This document shows, piece by piece, positions 43,183-50,993 of a stretch of 52,112 nucleotides of DNA. Every line of letters starts with the position of its first letter. The first letter of the stretch is position 1. Under the pieces are notes generated by a model. That model saw only the letters and a list, made by a program, of their open reading frames with translations. It ran no database searches and was not told the DNA's origin. Made by a program: the position numbers and the translations under genes. Source of the DNA: Burkholderiales bacterium (GTDB lineage Bacteria > Pseudomonadota > Gammaproteobacteria > Burkholderiales > Burkholderiaceae); contig JAMFSK010000073.1 in assembly GCA_026225235.1 (NCBI GenBank), positions 1 to 52,112 of the forward strand, written 5' to 3'.

Positions 43183-45435
43183 ATGAGGTTTCCCCTGCTC
43201 GACACCCCTGCTCGATGCCAACGCGTCTGGCCCTGCATCCGCTCGATGCTGGCTGCGGCCGCCGCATTCTCGGTGCTCACGGCCGACGGGGCGAGCATGC
43301 TCAACTACCGGACCACGTGGATCGGCAACACGTATGGAGGCGCGGTCAATGCCGCCGGCCATCATCAATGGGTGCCGATCGATGTCGAAGCCATAGCCGC
43401 CACTTCCGACGGCACATTACTGACCAATACACCGTGGGATGAAGCGGGTGGCGAGATCGGTGCCTGGCACAGCGGCCAACTGGTCACTGGAAATCAGACG
43501 CATGGCTGGGGCAATACCGGGGGCGATGCGATCGCCGCCAACGACGACTATGTGTACGCGGCCATGTCGATCGGCAATGAAGGCGGGGGTCTCGTAGGCA
43601 ATGGAGACTATCCGGAGAAGGGACATCAGTGGTTCGGCGTGACGCGCCGGCGTCGCGGCGACATTACCGCGGGTGCATCGTTTCCGGGAGGACGCGGCAA
43701 TCTCACGAACACCACGCAGCGAAGTTTTCTGCTCGTCGACGATGTGGATGACAAGGCCGATGCCGCGATTCGCGGGCTCGCGGTCAACGCGCACACCCTT
43801 TATGTCGCCGATCAATACAGCAACCAGATTCGCAGCTATGACGCGCTGACCATGCAGCCGGGTGCGAGCTGGGCCGTCGAAGGCCCGGGCGCACTCGCGC
43901 TGGCACCGGACGGCACTCTCTGGGCGATCGTCAAATTCCAGAGCGCCGCGCCACATCTCGCGCATTTCTCCGCCAAGGGCGCCGAGTTGCACGACACCGT
44001 GCCGCTGCCGTCCGGTGCGATTCCCGTCTCGCTCGCGTTCGATATGCACGGCCGTATGTTGGTTGCCGACAACGGAGCGCATCAACAAGTGCTGATTTTT
44101 TCGGCCGGCAATGGAAGTTGGCATGCCGACGGCGCACTCGGGGAAGAGGGCGGGATCCTTTCAGGCATCGCGGGTACGCCGGGCCCAGCGCGCTTTAGCG
44201 GGCTGACCAGCGTCGCCGCCGATGCGCAGGGCAATACCTATGTGTCGACCAACGGCCGGGGGCCACGCACCATCGGCAAAGACAACGGCGGCGTGGGCGA
44301 CGGCGCGGTACTCGAAGCGTATGCGCCCGATGGGCATCGGCTGTTTCGTCTTGAAGGGTTGCTGTTCGTCGACGGCGCCGATGTCGATCGCGGCAGTGTC
44401 TCGCCAGACGGCAACACACTGCAGGTCTACACCGGCACCTGGCATTTCACGCTCGACATGAATAAAACTGCGCCCGGCAGCGAGTGGCGCGCCACGGGCT
44501 TCACGGCGAACCGCTTTCGGTATCCGGACGATCCGCTTTACCACGCCAACCGCAGCGAACGGGGTCTGCCGATGGTGCGCCGCATCGACGGCAAGCTCTT
44601 TATCTTCTATACCGACATGTATTCGGAGACGATCAAGGTCTACCGTTTCGACCCCGCACATGACGGTGAAATCGCGATCCCGTCTGGCTTGATCGGCGCA
44701 CGCACAATCGACTGGCCGCCCGAGCGACCGAGCCGCGGCGAATGGATGTGGCGCGACGCCAACGGCGACGGCCGGGTCGAACACGACGAAGTGCAGGGCA
44801 CGGGCGTGCCCGCTGACGACGCGACCTGCTGGTACGTCGATCTCCATGGCGATGTCTGGGAAGGCTTTGTCGATCGCGGCCTGCGCCGCTATCACCTTCA
44901 GGGGCTCGATCACGCCGGCAATCCGCACTATGACTATGCGCATGCCGAGAATTTCGCAATGCCCGCGCCGTTCAACCGGATCCAGCGCATCGTCTACGTG
45001 CCCGAAACCGACACGATGTTTCTGAGCGGTTCGACGGCCGACGCCCCGTGGGACCGCCTCGACTGGAACGAATCGGGCAAAGTCATCGCGCGTTACGACC
45101 ACTGGAGCACCAAACGGACCCTGCGTTTTCAGATTTCGATGGCCAGTTGGGGGGCGAAGGTCGAACCCGTCGAAGGAATTGCACAAGAAGGCGACTATCT
45201 GTTCGTTGTCGAACGGGCAACTGCCCAGGTTAGGGTCTACGATGCAGGCAATGGGAGCCAGGTCGGCGCAATGCGGCCCGGCCCCGAGGTTGCCGGTCTC
45301 AGCGGCTTGATCGACGTTCCGATGGGCATGACCGTCTATCGCCGCGCCAATGGCGAATACCTGGTGTTTGTCGAGGAAGACTCGATGGGCAAGGTCATCC
45401 TGTACCGCTGGACACCCGGCGGCCCCCCACACTGA
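43183..45435 (+). CDS. Secreted beta-propeller protein with EF-hand-like loop
   Basis: The 750-residue product begins with a likely signal peptide (hydrophobic SMLAAAAAFSVLTADGAS, cleavage near 37). Repeated blade-like segments follow, such as AIRGLAVNAHTLYVADQYSN and SGLTSVAADAQGNTYVSTNG, indicating an NHL-like beta propeller. At about 524-536 the loop DANGDGRVEHDE has the calcium-binding EF-hand/dockerin pattern. I do not recognise a family with a known activity. Its place inside the exopolysaccharide locus suggests a periplasmic or extracellular role on the polymer, such as binding, modification or cleavage. It precedes wzx by 30 bp. Confidence 0.75.
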   Translation: MRFPLLDTPARCQRVWPCIRSMLAAAAAFSVLTADGASMLNYRTTWIGNTYGGAVNAAGHHQWVPIDVEAIAATSDGTLLTNTPWDEAGGEIGAWHSGQLVTGNQTHGWGNTGGDAIAANDDYVYAAMSIGNEGGGLVGNGDYPEKGHQWFGVTRRRRGDITAGASFPGGRGNLTNTTQRSFLLVDDVDDKADAAIRGLAVNAHTLYVADQYSNQIRSYDALTMQPGASWAVEGPGALALAPDGTLWAIVKFQSAAPHLAHFSAKGAELHDTVPLPSGAIPVSLAFDMHGRMLVADNGAHQQVLIFSAGNGSWHADGALGEEGGILSGIAGTPGPARFSGLTSVAADAQGNTYVSTNGRGPRTIGKDNGGVGDGAVLEAYAPDGHRLFRLEGLLFVDGADVDRGSVSPDGNTLQVYTGTWHFTLDMNKTAPGSEWRATGFTANRFRYPDDPLYHANRSERGLPMVRRIDGKLFIFYTDMYSETIKVYRFDPAHDGEIAIPSGLIGARTIDWPPERPSRGEWMWRDANGDGRVEHDEVQGTGVPADDATCWYVDLHGDVWEGFVDRGLRRYHLQGLDHAGNPHYDYAHAENFAMPAPFNRIQRIVYVPETDTMFLSGSTADAPWDRLDWNESGKVIARYDHWSTKRTLRFQISMASWGAKVEPVEGIAQEGDYLFVVERATAQVRVYDAGNGSQVGAMRPGPEVAGLSGLIDVPMGMTVYRRANGEYLVFVEEDSMGKVILYRWTPGGPPH

Positions 45436-45465
45436 ATCGCCCTAGCTCACGAGGCACGCGACTGC

Positions 45466-46956
45466 ATGGAAAAGGCGATATTGAAGAACGTCGCGATTAA
45501 TTTCGCAGGACTGGTCCTGCCGACGTTCATCTCGCTTGTGACCGTACCGACCTACATCCACTTGCTGGGTGTCGACCGGTACGGCTTTGTCGCGCTTGTC
45601 TGGACCCTGATCGGCTATTTCGGCGTGCTCGACTTCGGCATGAGCATCGCCACTGAGAACCAGATTTCAAAAGCCTGCGCGAGCGGCGACGACGCCTTGC
45701 GCGGCCGGCTGTTCTGGAGCGCCCTCTGGCTCAATCTTCTGACCGGTATTGCAGGCGGCCTGCTGGTGCTGGCCGGAGCGGCGATTTATACGCATCTCGG
45801 TTACGTCGACAGTCCGCTCAAGCATGAAGTGATGCGCTCGATGCCCTGGCTCGCGCTCGCCGTGCCGATCGCCAACCTGTCGTGGGTGTGCGCAGGCGCG
45901 ATCAATGGCGCTGAACGGTTCGGCGTTTTCAATACCAACCAGACGATTGGCACCTTCATGTTCCAGTTGCTGCCGATCGGTGCGGCCTGGCTCTTCGGCG
46001 CCGATCTGCCGACCGTGATCGGCACGGCGGTGATTGCTCGGCTGATCGCCGGCCTGATGCTTGGCTTCGCGGTGGTACGGATTCTCGATGTGCGCCGCGT
46101 GCTCGGACCTGAGCGCGTGCTCGTTAAAAGCCTGCTGGGTTATGGCGGCTGGGTCATGGTCGGGGGTGCTGCGACCGGGATTGCCGATTCCCTCGATCGC
46201 ACCATGCTCGGCGCGATGCTCGGCGCGCGGTTCGTCACCTACTACACCGTCCCCCAGAATCTCGTGACCAAGCTGCAACTGCTGCAGCTGGCCTTGCACC
46301 GGACCCTTTTCCCGCGCTTCTCGGCACTTGAGCGCGAAGGCGCCGACAAAGTCGCCCGCGACAGTCTCGCCTTCATGAACGGCGTGCTCACGCCATTGTG
46401 TGTGGCGGGGATGTTTATCCTCGGGCCGTTTCTTCAGGTCTGGGTTGGCAGTTCCCTCGCAGCCGCATCGTTATCTCTGGGACGCATCCTCGTCGTGGGT
46501 GTCTGGTTTGTCGGACAGTCCGCGCTGGCCCGCATCCTGATCCAGGCACAAGGCCATCCGGCCTCGTCGACACGCGTCTCGCTCATCACCCTGCCGCTGG
46601 TTGCGCTCGCCTTGTGGGTCGGCATTCACTGGTTCGGCATTCTCGGCGCGGCGGTCGTCGTCGTGCTGCGTTCCGCGATCGAATATCTCGTACTGTCGTG
46701 GCTGGCGAAGATCCGCGCGCAGACCATGCTGCTCGAAACGGCGGTCCATCTCGGCTTCCTGCTCGTCTCCGTGGTGCTCGCGGAAATGTTCGCCGACCGC
46801 ATTGGCGTGGCGAGTGCATTGGCGCTCGGCGCCGTGCTGACGCTGGCCAGCGCCGTCTGGTCGTGGCTGTCTTCACCCGGCCTGCGCACCCTGGTGCACA
46901 TGGTCCTCGGGCGCTTTGCCCCGTCGCTGCTCAAATGGGCGGGGTCGGCCAAATGA
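45466..46956 (+). CDS. wzx: Wzx-type lipid-linked repeat-unit flippase
   Basis: The 496-residue protein has about 12-14 hydrophobic helices and the Wzx/MATE-like start NVAINFAGLVLPTFISLVTVPTYIHLLG, with LLGVDRYGFVALVWTLIGYFGVLDFGM and later DRTMLGAMLGARFVTYYTVP. It flips the completed undecaprenyl-linked repeat unit to the periplasm for the Wzy-like polymerase. It is followed by a glycosyltransferase overlapping by 4 bp. Confidence 0.9.
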   Translation: MEKAILKNVAINFAGLVLPTFISLVTVPTYIHLLGVDRYGFVALVWTLIGYFGVLDFGMSIATENQISKACASGDDALRGRLFWSALWLNLLTGIAGGLLVLAGAAIYTHLGYVDSPLKHEVMRSMPWLALAVPIANLSWVCAGAINGAERFGVFNTNQTIGTFMFQLLPIGAAWLFGADLPTVIGTAVIARLIAGLMLGFAVVRILDVRRVLGPERVLVKSLLGYGGWVMVGGAATGIADSLDRTMLGAMLGARFVTYYTVPQNLVTKLQLLQLALHRTLFPRFSALEREGADKVARDSLAFMNGVLTPLCVAGMFILGPFLQVWVGSSLAAASLSLGRILVVGVWFVGQSALARILIQAQGHPASSTRVSLITLPLVALALWVGIHWFGILGAAVVVVLRSAIEYLVLSWLAKIRAQTMLLETAVHLGFLLVSVVLAEMFADRIGVASALALGAVLTLASAVWSWLSSPGLRTLVHMVLGRFAPSLLKWAGSAK

Positions 46957-48053
46957 AAATCCTGCATCTCGCGAACCACACCGACGCGATCGGCTCGGGC
47001 GCCGTGAATGCCATGATCGATCTGGCCTGTGCGCAGGCTGACGAAGGTCACGCGGTGAGCGTCGCATCGAGCGGTGGAAGTTTCGAGGCCTTGCTCGCGT
47101 CTCACCGCATCGCCCATATCCGGCTGGTCCAGCGCAAGAACGTGTTTGCCTTGCCGGCGATGCTCTCGCGCTTTCGGCTTTTGATTACCCGCGAGCGGCC
47201 CGAAATCGTTCATGCCCATATGCTCACGGGCGCCGTGCTCGCGCGGCTCGCCGCGATGGGTGGCGATTACGCGCTGATCGTGACGGTTCAGGATGAGTAC
47301 CAGAAGTCATCGCGCGCGATGGGGGCGGGCGACACGGTGGTGGCGATGCATCAGGCCGTCGCCGAGCCGCTGATCCGTCGCGGCATTCCGGCCAATCGGG
47401 TCCGCGTGGTGGCGAGCGGGACAGTCGGCTCGCGACGCTTTGGCGCGGCGCCCACGCCGGTCGAGTTGCGACATCCCAATGTCGTGACCGTGACTGGGCT
47501 GGCGGAGCGCAAAGGGATCTTCGATTTAGCGCGCGCGTTCGCGCTAACGCTTGCGCGCCATCCCGACGCGCATCTTTATGTGATCGGAGAGGGCGTCGAC
47601 CGGGTGCGATTTGAAGAACATCTGGCTTCGTTGAATATCAGCGCGAACGTCCATCTCGAAGGTTTTGTGCCCGACCCGCGCGGTTATCTTGCGCAGGCCG
47701 ACGTGTTTGCGCTCGTCGCCGCGAACGACGGCTGGCCGGTAGCGATCAACGAGGCGCGCGAAGCGGGCTGTGCGATCGTCGCCGCCCATTCGAGCGCCGC
47801 GGCCGCCGCGCTCGACGAAGGCAGCGCCGGCTTGCTGGTGGCCGCCGACGACCCGGCCGCACTGGCCGAAGCATTCGCCGCGCTGCTCAGCGACACGGCA
47901 CAGCGCGACACCTGGCGCGTGCGCGCACGCACCGGCCTTGAACGGCTGAGCGTCGAGCGCATGCACCGCGCATATCTCGACATCTATCGCGCGTCGCTGG
48001 CCGCTCGTGCAAGCCAGCGCGCCGATCATTCATTTGAGTCCTCGAGACGATAG
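46953..48053 (+). CDS. Family 4 glycosyltransferase
   Basis: The ATG at 46953 overlaps the wzx stop (ATGA), giving 366 residues beginning MKILHLANHTDAIGSGAVNA. The GT-B fold is clear (PEIVHAHMLTGAVLARLAAM near 75; VVTVTGLAERKGIFDLARAF near 185). In the donor motif NDGWPVAINEAREAGCAIV the first Glu of the usual E-x7-E is Asp, a conservative change that may affect donor binding. It likely adds a sugar to the repeat unit. Confidence 0.87.
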   Translation: MKILHLANHTDAIGSGAVNAMIDLACAQADEGHAVSVASSGGSFEALLASHRIAHIRLVQRKNVFALPAMLSRFRLLITRERPEIVHAHMLTGAVLARLAAMGGDYALIVTVQDEYQKSSRAMGAGDTVVAMHQAVAEPLIRRGIPANRVRVVASGTVGSRRFGAAPTPVELRHPNVVTVTGLAERKGIFDLARAFALTLARHPDAHLYVIGEGVDRVRFEEHLASLNISANVHLEGFVPDPRGYLAQADVFALVAANDGWPVAINEAREAGCAIVAAHSSAAAAALDEGSAGLLVAADDPAALAEAFAALLSDTAQRDTWRVRARTGLERLSVERMHRAYLDIYRASLAARASQRADHSFESSRR

Positions 48054-48064
48054 GGAGCGGGACC

Positions 48065-49363
48065 ATGGCAACCGCGACGGCACACGCACGAATCCTGTTT
48101 GTCGACCAGAGTGGTGAACTCGGTGGGGGTGAACTCGCGCTGCTGCCGGTCGCCGTCCACTACCGCGAGCGCAGCGCCGTCGTGCTGCTTCAGGACGGAC
48201 CCTTCCGGACGCGGCTCGAAGCCGCCGGCGTCAAAGTTCACTTGCTTGCCGATGCGCGTGTGTCAGGGGTGCGCAAGACGGGCGCCTTGATGGGCATCCT
48301 GCGCGCCGGTTGGCCCGTGTTCCGTCAAGTCCGTGCGCTCGCCGAACTCGCGCGCGATTACGACCTGATCTATCTGAACACGCAAAAAGCGTTCGTGCTC
48401 GGGACGCTGGCGCGGATTTTCGTGCGCAAGCCGGTGGTCTGGTTTCTTCACGACATCCTGAGTCGCGACCATTTTGGCCGTCTTCAGTTGCGCATTGTGC
48501 GCACGCTCGCGCCGTTTTCCGATGTGACGATCGTCAACTCCGAAGCGGTCGCTGACTCGCTGCGGACGTTGACGGGCCGGCCTGACGCCCCGCTTGAGCT
48601 TGCTTACAACGGCATCGACCCGACCCCTTTCGACCTGACCGTCAATACCCAGCGTCGTGCCTTGCGTGCGGCGATTGGCGTGCCGACGGATGCATGGTGC
48701 ATTGGCTTGTTCAGCCGGCTTGCGCACTGGAAGGGACAGCACGTATTGCTCGAAGCGGTCTCGCAACTGTTGCTCGGTGAACATGGCGCGCTTGAACGGC
48801 GCGCATTCGGTGGCGCAGGGGACCGCGGCAACCGCTCGACTGAGCGGCCGGCACGCCTGCCGGAAATACACGTTGTGTTCGTTGGCGCCGCACTCTTCGG
48901 CGAAGACGACTATGCGGCCCGACTGCGCGACGTCGTCGCACGCCATGGCCTGCAGCCGCGGGTGCATTTCGTCGGATTTCAGGACGATATACCCGCATGG
49001 ATGGCCGCGATGGACGTGATCGTGCATACCTCGGTCGCCCCGGAGCCGTTCGGACGCGTCGTCGTGGAAGGCATGCTCGCAGGCAAGCCCGTGATCGCTG
49101 CGCGCGCTGGCGGCGTGACGGAGATCATCGAGGATCACGTGACCGGACTGCTCACGCCGCCAGGCGACGCCCCCGCCTTGAGCCGCGCGCTGGCCTTGCT
49201 GCGCCGCGATCCGGAGAGCGCACGCGAATTTGCTCAACGCGGCCGTGAGGTTGCGCGTCGGCGTTTTAGCGAAACGGCTTATCTTGAAGTCGTCGATACG
49301 GCCATCGAGCGCGCGCTCGAACGTGCGGCCGCGAAAACACAGGTGTTCCCCGAGCAGGTCTGA
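48065..49363 (+). CDS. Family 4 glycosyltransferase
   Basis: This 432-residue protein starts 11 bp after the preceding gene, with GGGAG upstream of the ATG. GT4 markers are the GELGGGELAL loop near 17, a central ELAYNGIDPTPFDL hinge near 180, LFSRLAHWKGQHVLLEAV, and APEPFGRVVVEGMLAGKPVI with E-x7-E. A non-conserved insert of ~25 Gly/Arg-rich residues (about 242-267) follows the LLEAV helix. It is the last gene of the exopolysaccharide locus in the window. Confidence 0.9.
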   Translation: MATATAHARILFVDQSGELGGGELALLPVAVHYRERSAVVLLQDGPFRTRLEAAGVKVHLLADARVSGVRKTGALMGILRAGWPVFRQVRALAELARDYDLIYLNTQKAFVLGTLARIFVRKPVVWFLHDILSRDHFGRLQLRIVRTLAPFSDVTIVNSEAVADSLRTLTGRPDAPLELAYNGIDPTPFDLTVNTQRRALRAAIGVPTDAWCIGLFSRLAHWKGQHVLLEAVSQLLLGEHGALERRAFGGAGDRGNRSTERPARLPEIHVVFVGAALFGEDDYAARLRDVVARHGLQPRVHFVGFQDDIPAWMAAMDVIVHTSVAPEPFGRVVVEGMLAGKPVIAARAGGVTEIIEDHVTGLLTPPGDAPALSRALALLRRDPESAREFAQRGREVARRRFSETAYLEVVDTAIERALERAAAKTQVFPEQV

Positions 49364-49381
49364 AGCGAGGTCGGGGCTAGC

Positions 49382-50017
49382 CTACTTGTCTTTGTTGTCC
49401 GTCACTCTGGGCACTGAAGAGGGTCCCGATGCCCGCGCTTCCAATTCCGCATAGCGCGCCTCGCGCTTGCGCAACTCGGCGAGCATATTGCAGAACAGGG
49501 CCCCCTGTTCAATCGCATCGTCCAGTGCCACATGCGTATGCGGGTGCGGATCGAACCAGCTCGCGGGCAGACGCGGCTTGATGCTCTTGCGATAAGGCAA
49601 GCCCGTCATCGCAAACGCGAGCGTCTTGATATCGAGCGCCGACCACGAGAACGGGCAGCGCAATGCGAATCGCATCATGTACCAGAACATATACGTGAAG
49701 TCGAAACCCGCGGGGTAGGCGACGAACACCGGCTTGCCCGGCAGCTTCTCGACCCACTCGACATAGGCCGGCAGCGCTGTTTCCGGCGTCTGCAGATCCT
49801 GCCGGCAGGCCACCCAGGCATCGGGCTGCGTCTTCCACCAAGCTTCCTGGATCGGGTGCGCGCTCGCGCCCGGCAGCGTCTCGAGGTTCGCGCTGAATGT
49901 GCCGATCAATTGCTTGTCGGCGGTATAGGCCGCCGAGGCAAAGCTCAGCATCGAATGCGGGCCCGGGATCGGGCCATCCGCTTCGACATCGGTGCTCACA
50001 TAGATCTCGACGCTCAT
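49382..50017 (-). CDS. DnaQ-fold 3'-5' exonuclease-like protein
   Basis: The start is taken at the ATG at 50015-50017 (211 residues, [16 protein letters not shown]); a frame upstream to 50107 adds a Cys-containing leader with no family match. The DEDDh catalytic set is complete: D10 and E12 (TDVEADG), D106 (GFDFTYM), H162 and D167 (HVALDDAI). It should degrade single-stranded DNA or RNA from the 3' end. Its exact substrate is unknown. It lies 114 bp downstream of clpP in the same direction and convergent with the last glycosyltransferase. Confidence 0.82.
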   Translation of the reverse strand: MSVEIYVSTDVEADGPIPGPHSMLSFASAAYTADKQLIGTFSANLETLPGASAHPIQEAWWKTQPDAWVACRQDLQTPETALPAYVEWVEKLPGKPVFVAYPAGFDFTYMFWYMMRFALRCPFSWSALDIKTLAFAMTGLPYRKSIKPRLPASWFDPHPHTHVALDDAIEQGALFCNMLAELRKREARYAELEARASGPSSVPRVTDNKDK

Positions 50018-50131
50018 CCGGTATCCGCCATCGCAAAAGAAAGAGGCCGGCGAGCCTTCCGCGAACGCGTCGCGGCGGGGTCGCCCGCACAGTATGCAAA
50101 GCGGCATTGTAGCGGGGTGCGCCCGAAAGCT

Positions 50132-50752
50132 TCAGGCGCGCACGGTCAGTACGGAATCGATTAGCCCGTATTCTTTCGCGTCGTCGGCCGACATGAAGTT
50201 GTCGCGGTCGCTGTCGCGCGCGATATCTTCGATCGTTTTTCCGCAACGTTCTGCGTACATCGTGTTGAGCCGTTCGCGCAGGTACATGATCTCGCGCGCC
50301 TGAATCTCGATGTCGGCGGCCGGACCTTGGGAGCCGCCCGACGGCTGGTGAATCATGATCCGCGCGTTGGGCAGCGCGAAGCGCTTGCCCTTTTGTCCGG
50401 CGGCCAGTAGGAAGCTGCCCATGCTGGCCGCGAAACCGGTACACAGCGTCGAGACTTCGGGCTTGATGAATTGCATCGTGTCGTAGATCGCCAGCCCGTC
50501 GTAGACCGACCCTCCGGGAGAGTTGATATAGAGCGAGATGTCCTTTTCCGGATTCTCGGATTCGAGGAACAGCAACTGCGCGACGATGACGTTGGCGGAC
50601 TGCTCCGTTACCGGGCCGACCAGGAAAATGATCCGCTCGCGCAGCAGACGCGAATAGATGTCGTAAGCACGCTCGCCTCGGCCCGATTGTTCGATGACAG
50701 TGGGAATCAAGCCGAGTCCCGTCGGTGAATCCGTGTGGTGGTTGGAACGCAT
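50132..50752 (-). CDS. clpP: ClpP protease subunit (stand-alone)
   Basis: With the ATG at 50750-50752 the protein has 206 residues. The catalytic triad is in place: S110 (GFAASMGSF), H135 (MIHQPSGG), D184 (DSDRDNFMS), as are the [16 protein letters not shown] and [11 protein letters not shown] segments. ClpP forms a 14-subunit barrel and needs an ATPase such as ClpX or ClpA to feed it. No tig or clpX flanks it here, so this is probably a second ClpP copy. A longer start (50824) lacks conserved sequence. Confidence 0.93.
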   Translation of the reverse strand: MRSNHHTDSPTGLGLIPTVIEQSGRGERAYDIYSRLLRERIIFLVGPVTEQSANVIVAQLLFLESENPEKDISLYINSPGGSVYDGLAIYDTMQFIKPEVSTLCTGFAASMGSFLLAAGQKGKRFALPNARIMIHQPSGGSQGPAADIEIQAREIMYLRERLNTMYAERCGKTIEDIARDSDRDNFMSADDAKEYGLIDSVLTVRA

Positions 50753-50993
50753 GGTGGTCTCGTGGTTGAGCGGAGTGTTAAAGGGTGGGATGGAACCCAT
50801 CGGAAGAGATCGCTGGCGCAACATCTGTAAGCCGATGAAGGGGCCCTCGCAGGCCCTTGTCTTCTGCCTCTATGACGAATCTGATGCGCACGACGTGACA
50901 GCCTGAAAGAAACCAGAAAAATTCCGGCACAAACTGTCACACCCCGCTATCGCCATTCGTCTATGGTTGATCCACCGGTCACGGAGAGAACGT
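50753..50993. promoter_or_regulatory. clpP / sigma-factor divergent promoter region
   Basis: These 241 bp separate the divergent clpP and sigma-factor genes. The right end holds the ECF41-type promoter (50935-50961). I see no clear heat-shock or sigma-70 box toward clpP. Confidence 0.5.
50935..50961 (+). promoter_or_regulatory. ECF41-type autoregulatory promoter
   Basis: TGTCACA (50935-50941), a 16-base spacer, and CGTC (50958-50961) match the promoter pattern reported for ECF41 sigma factors. It lies 32 bp upstream of the sigma-factor ATG, as expected for autoregulation. Confidence 0.78.
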
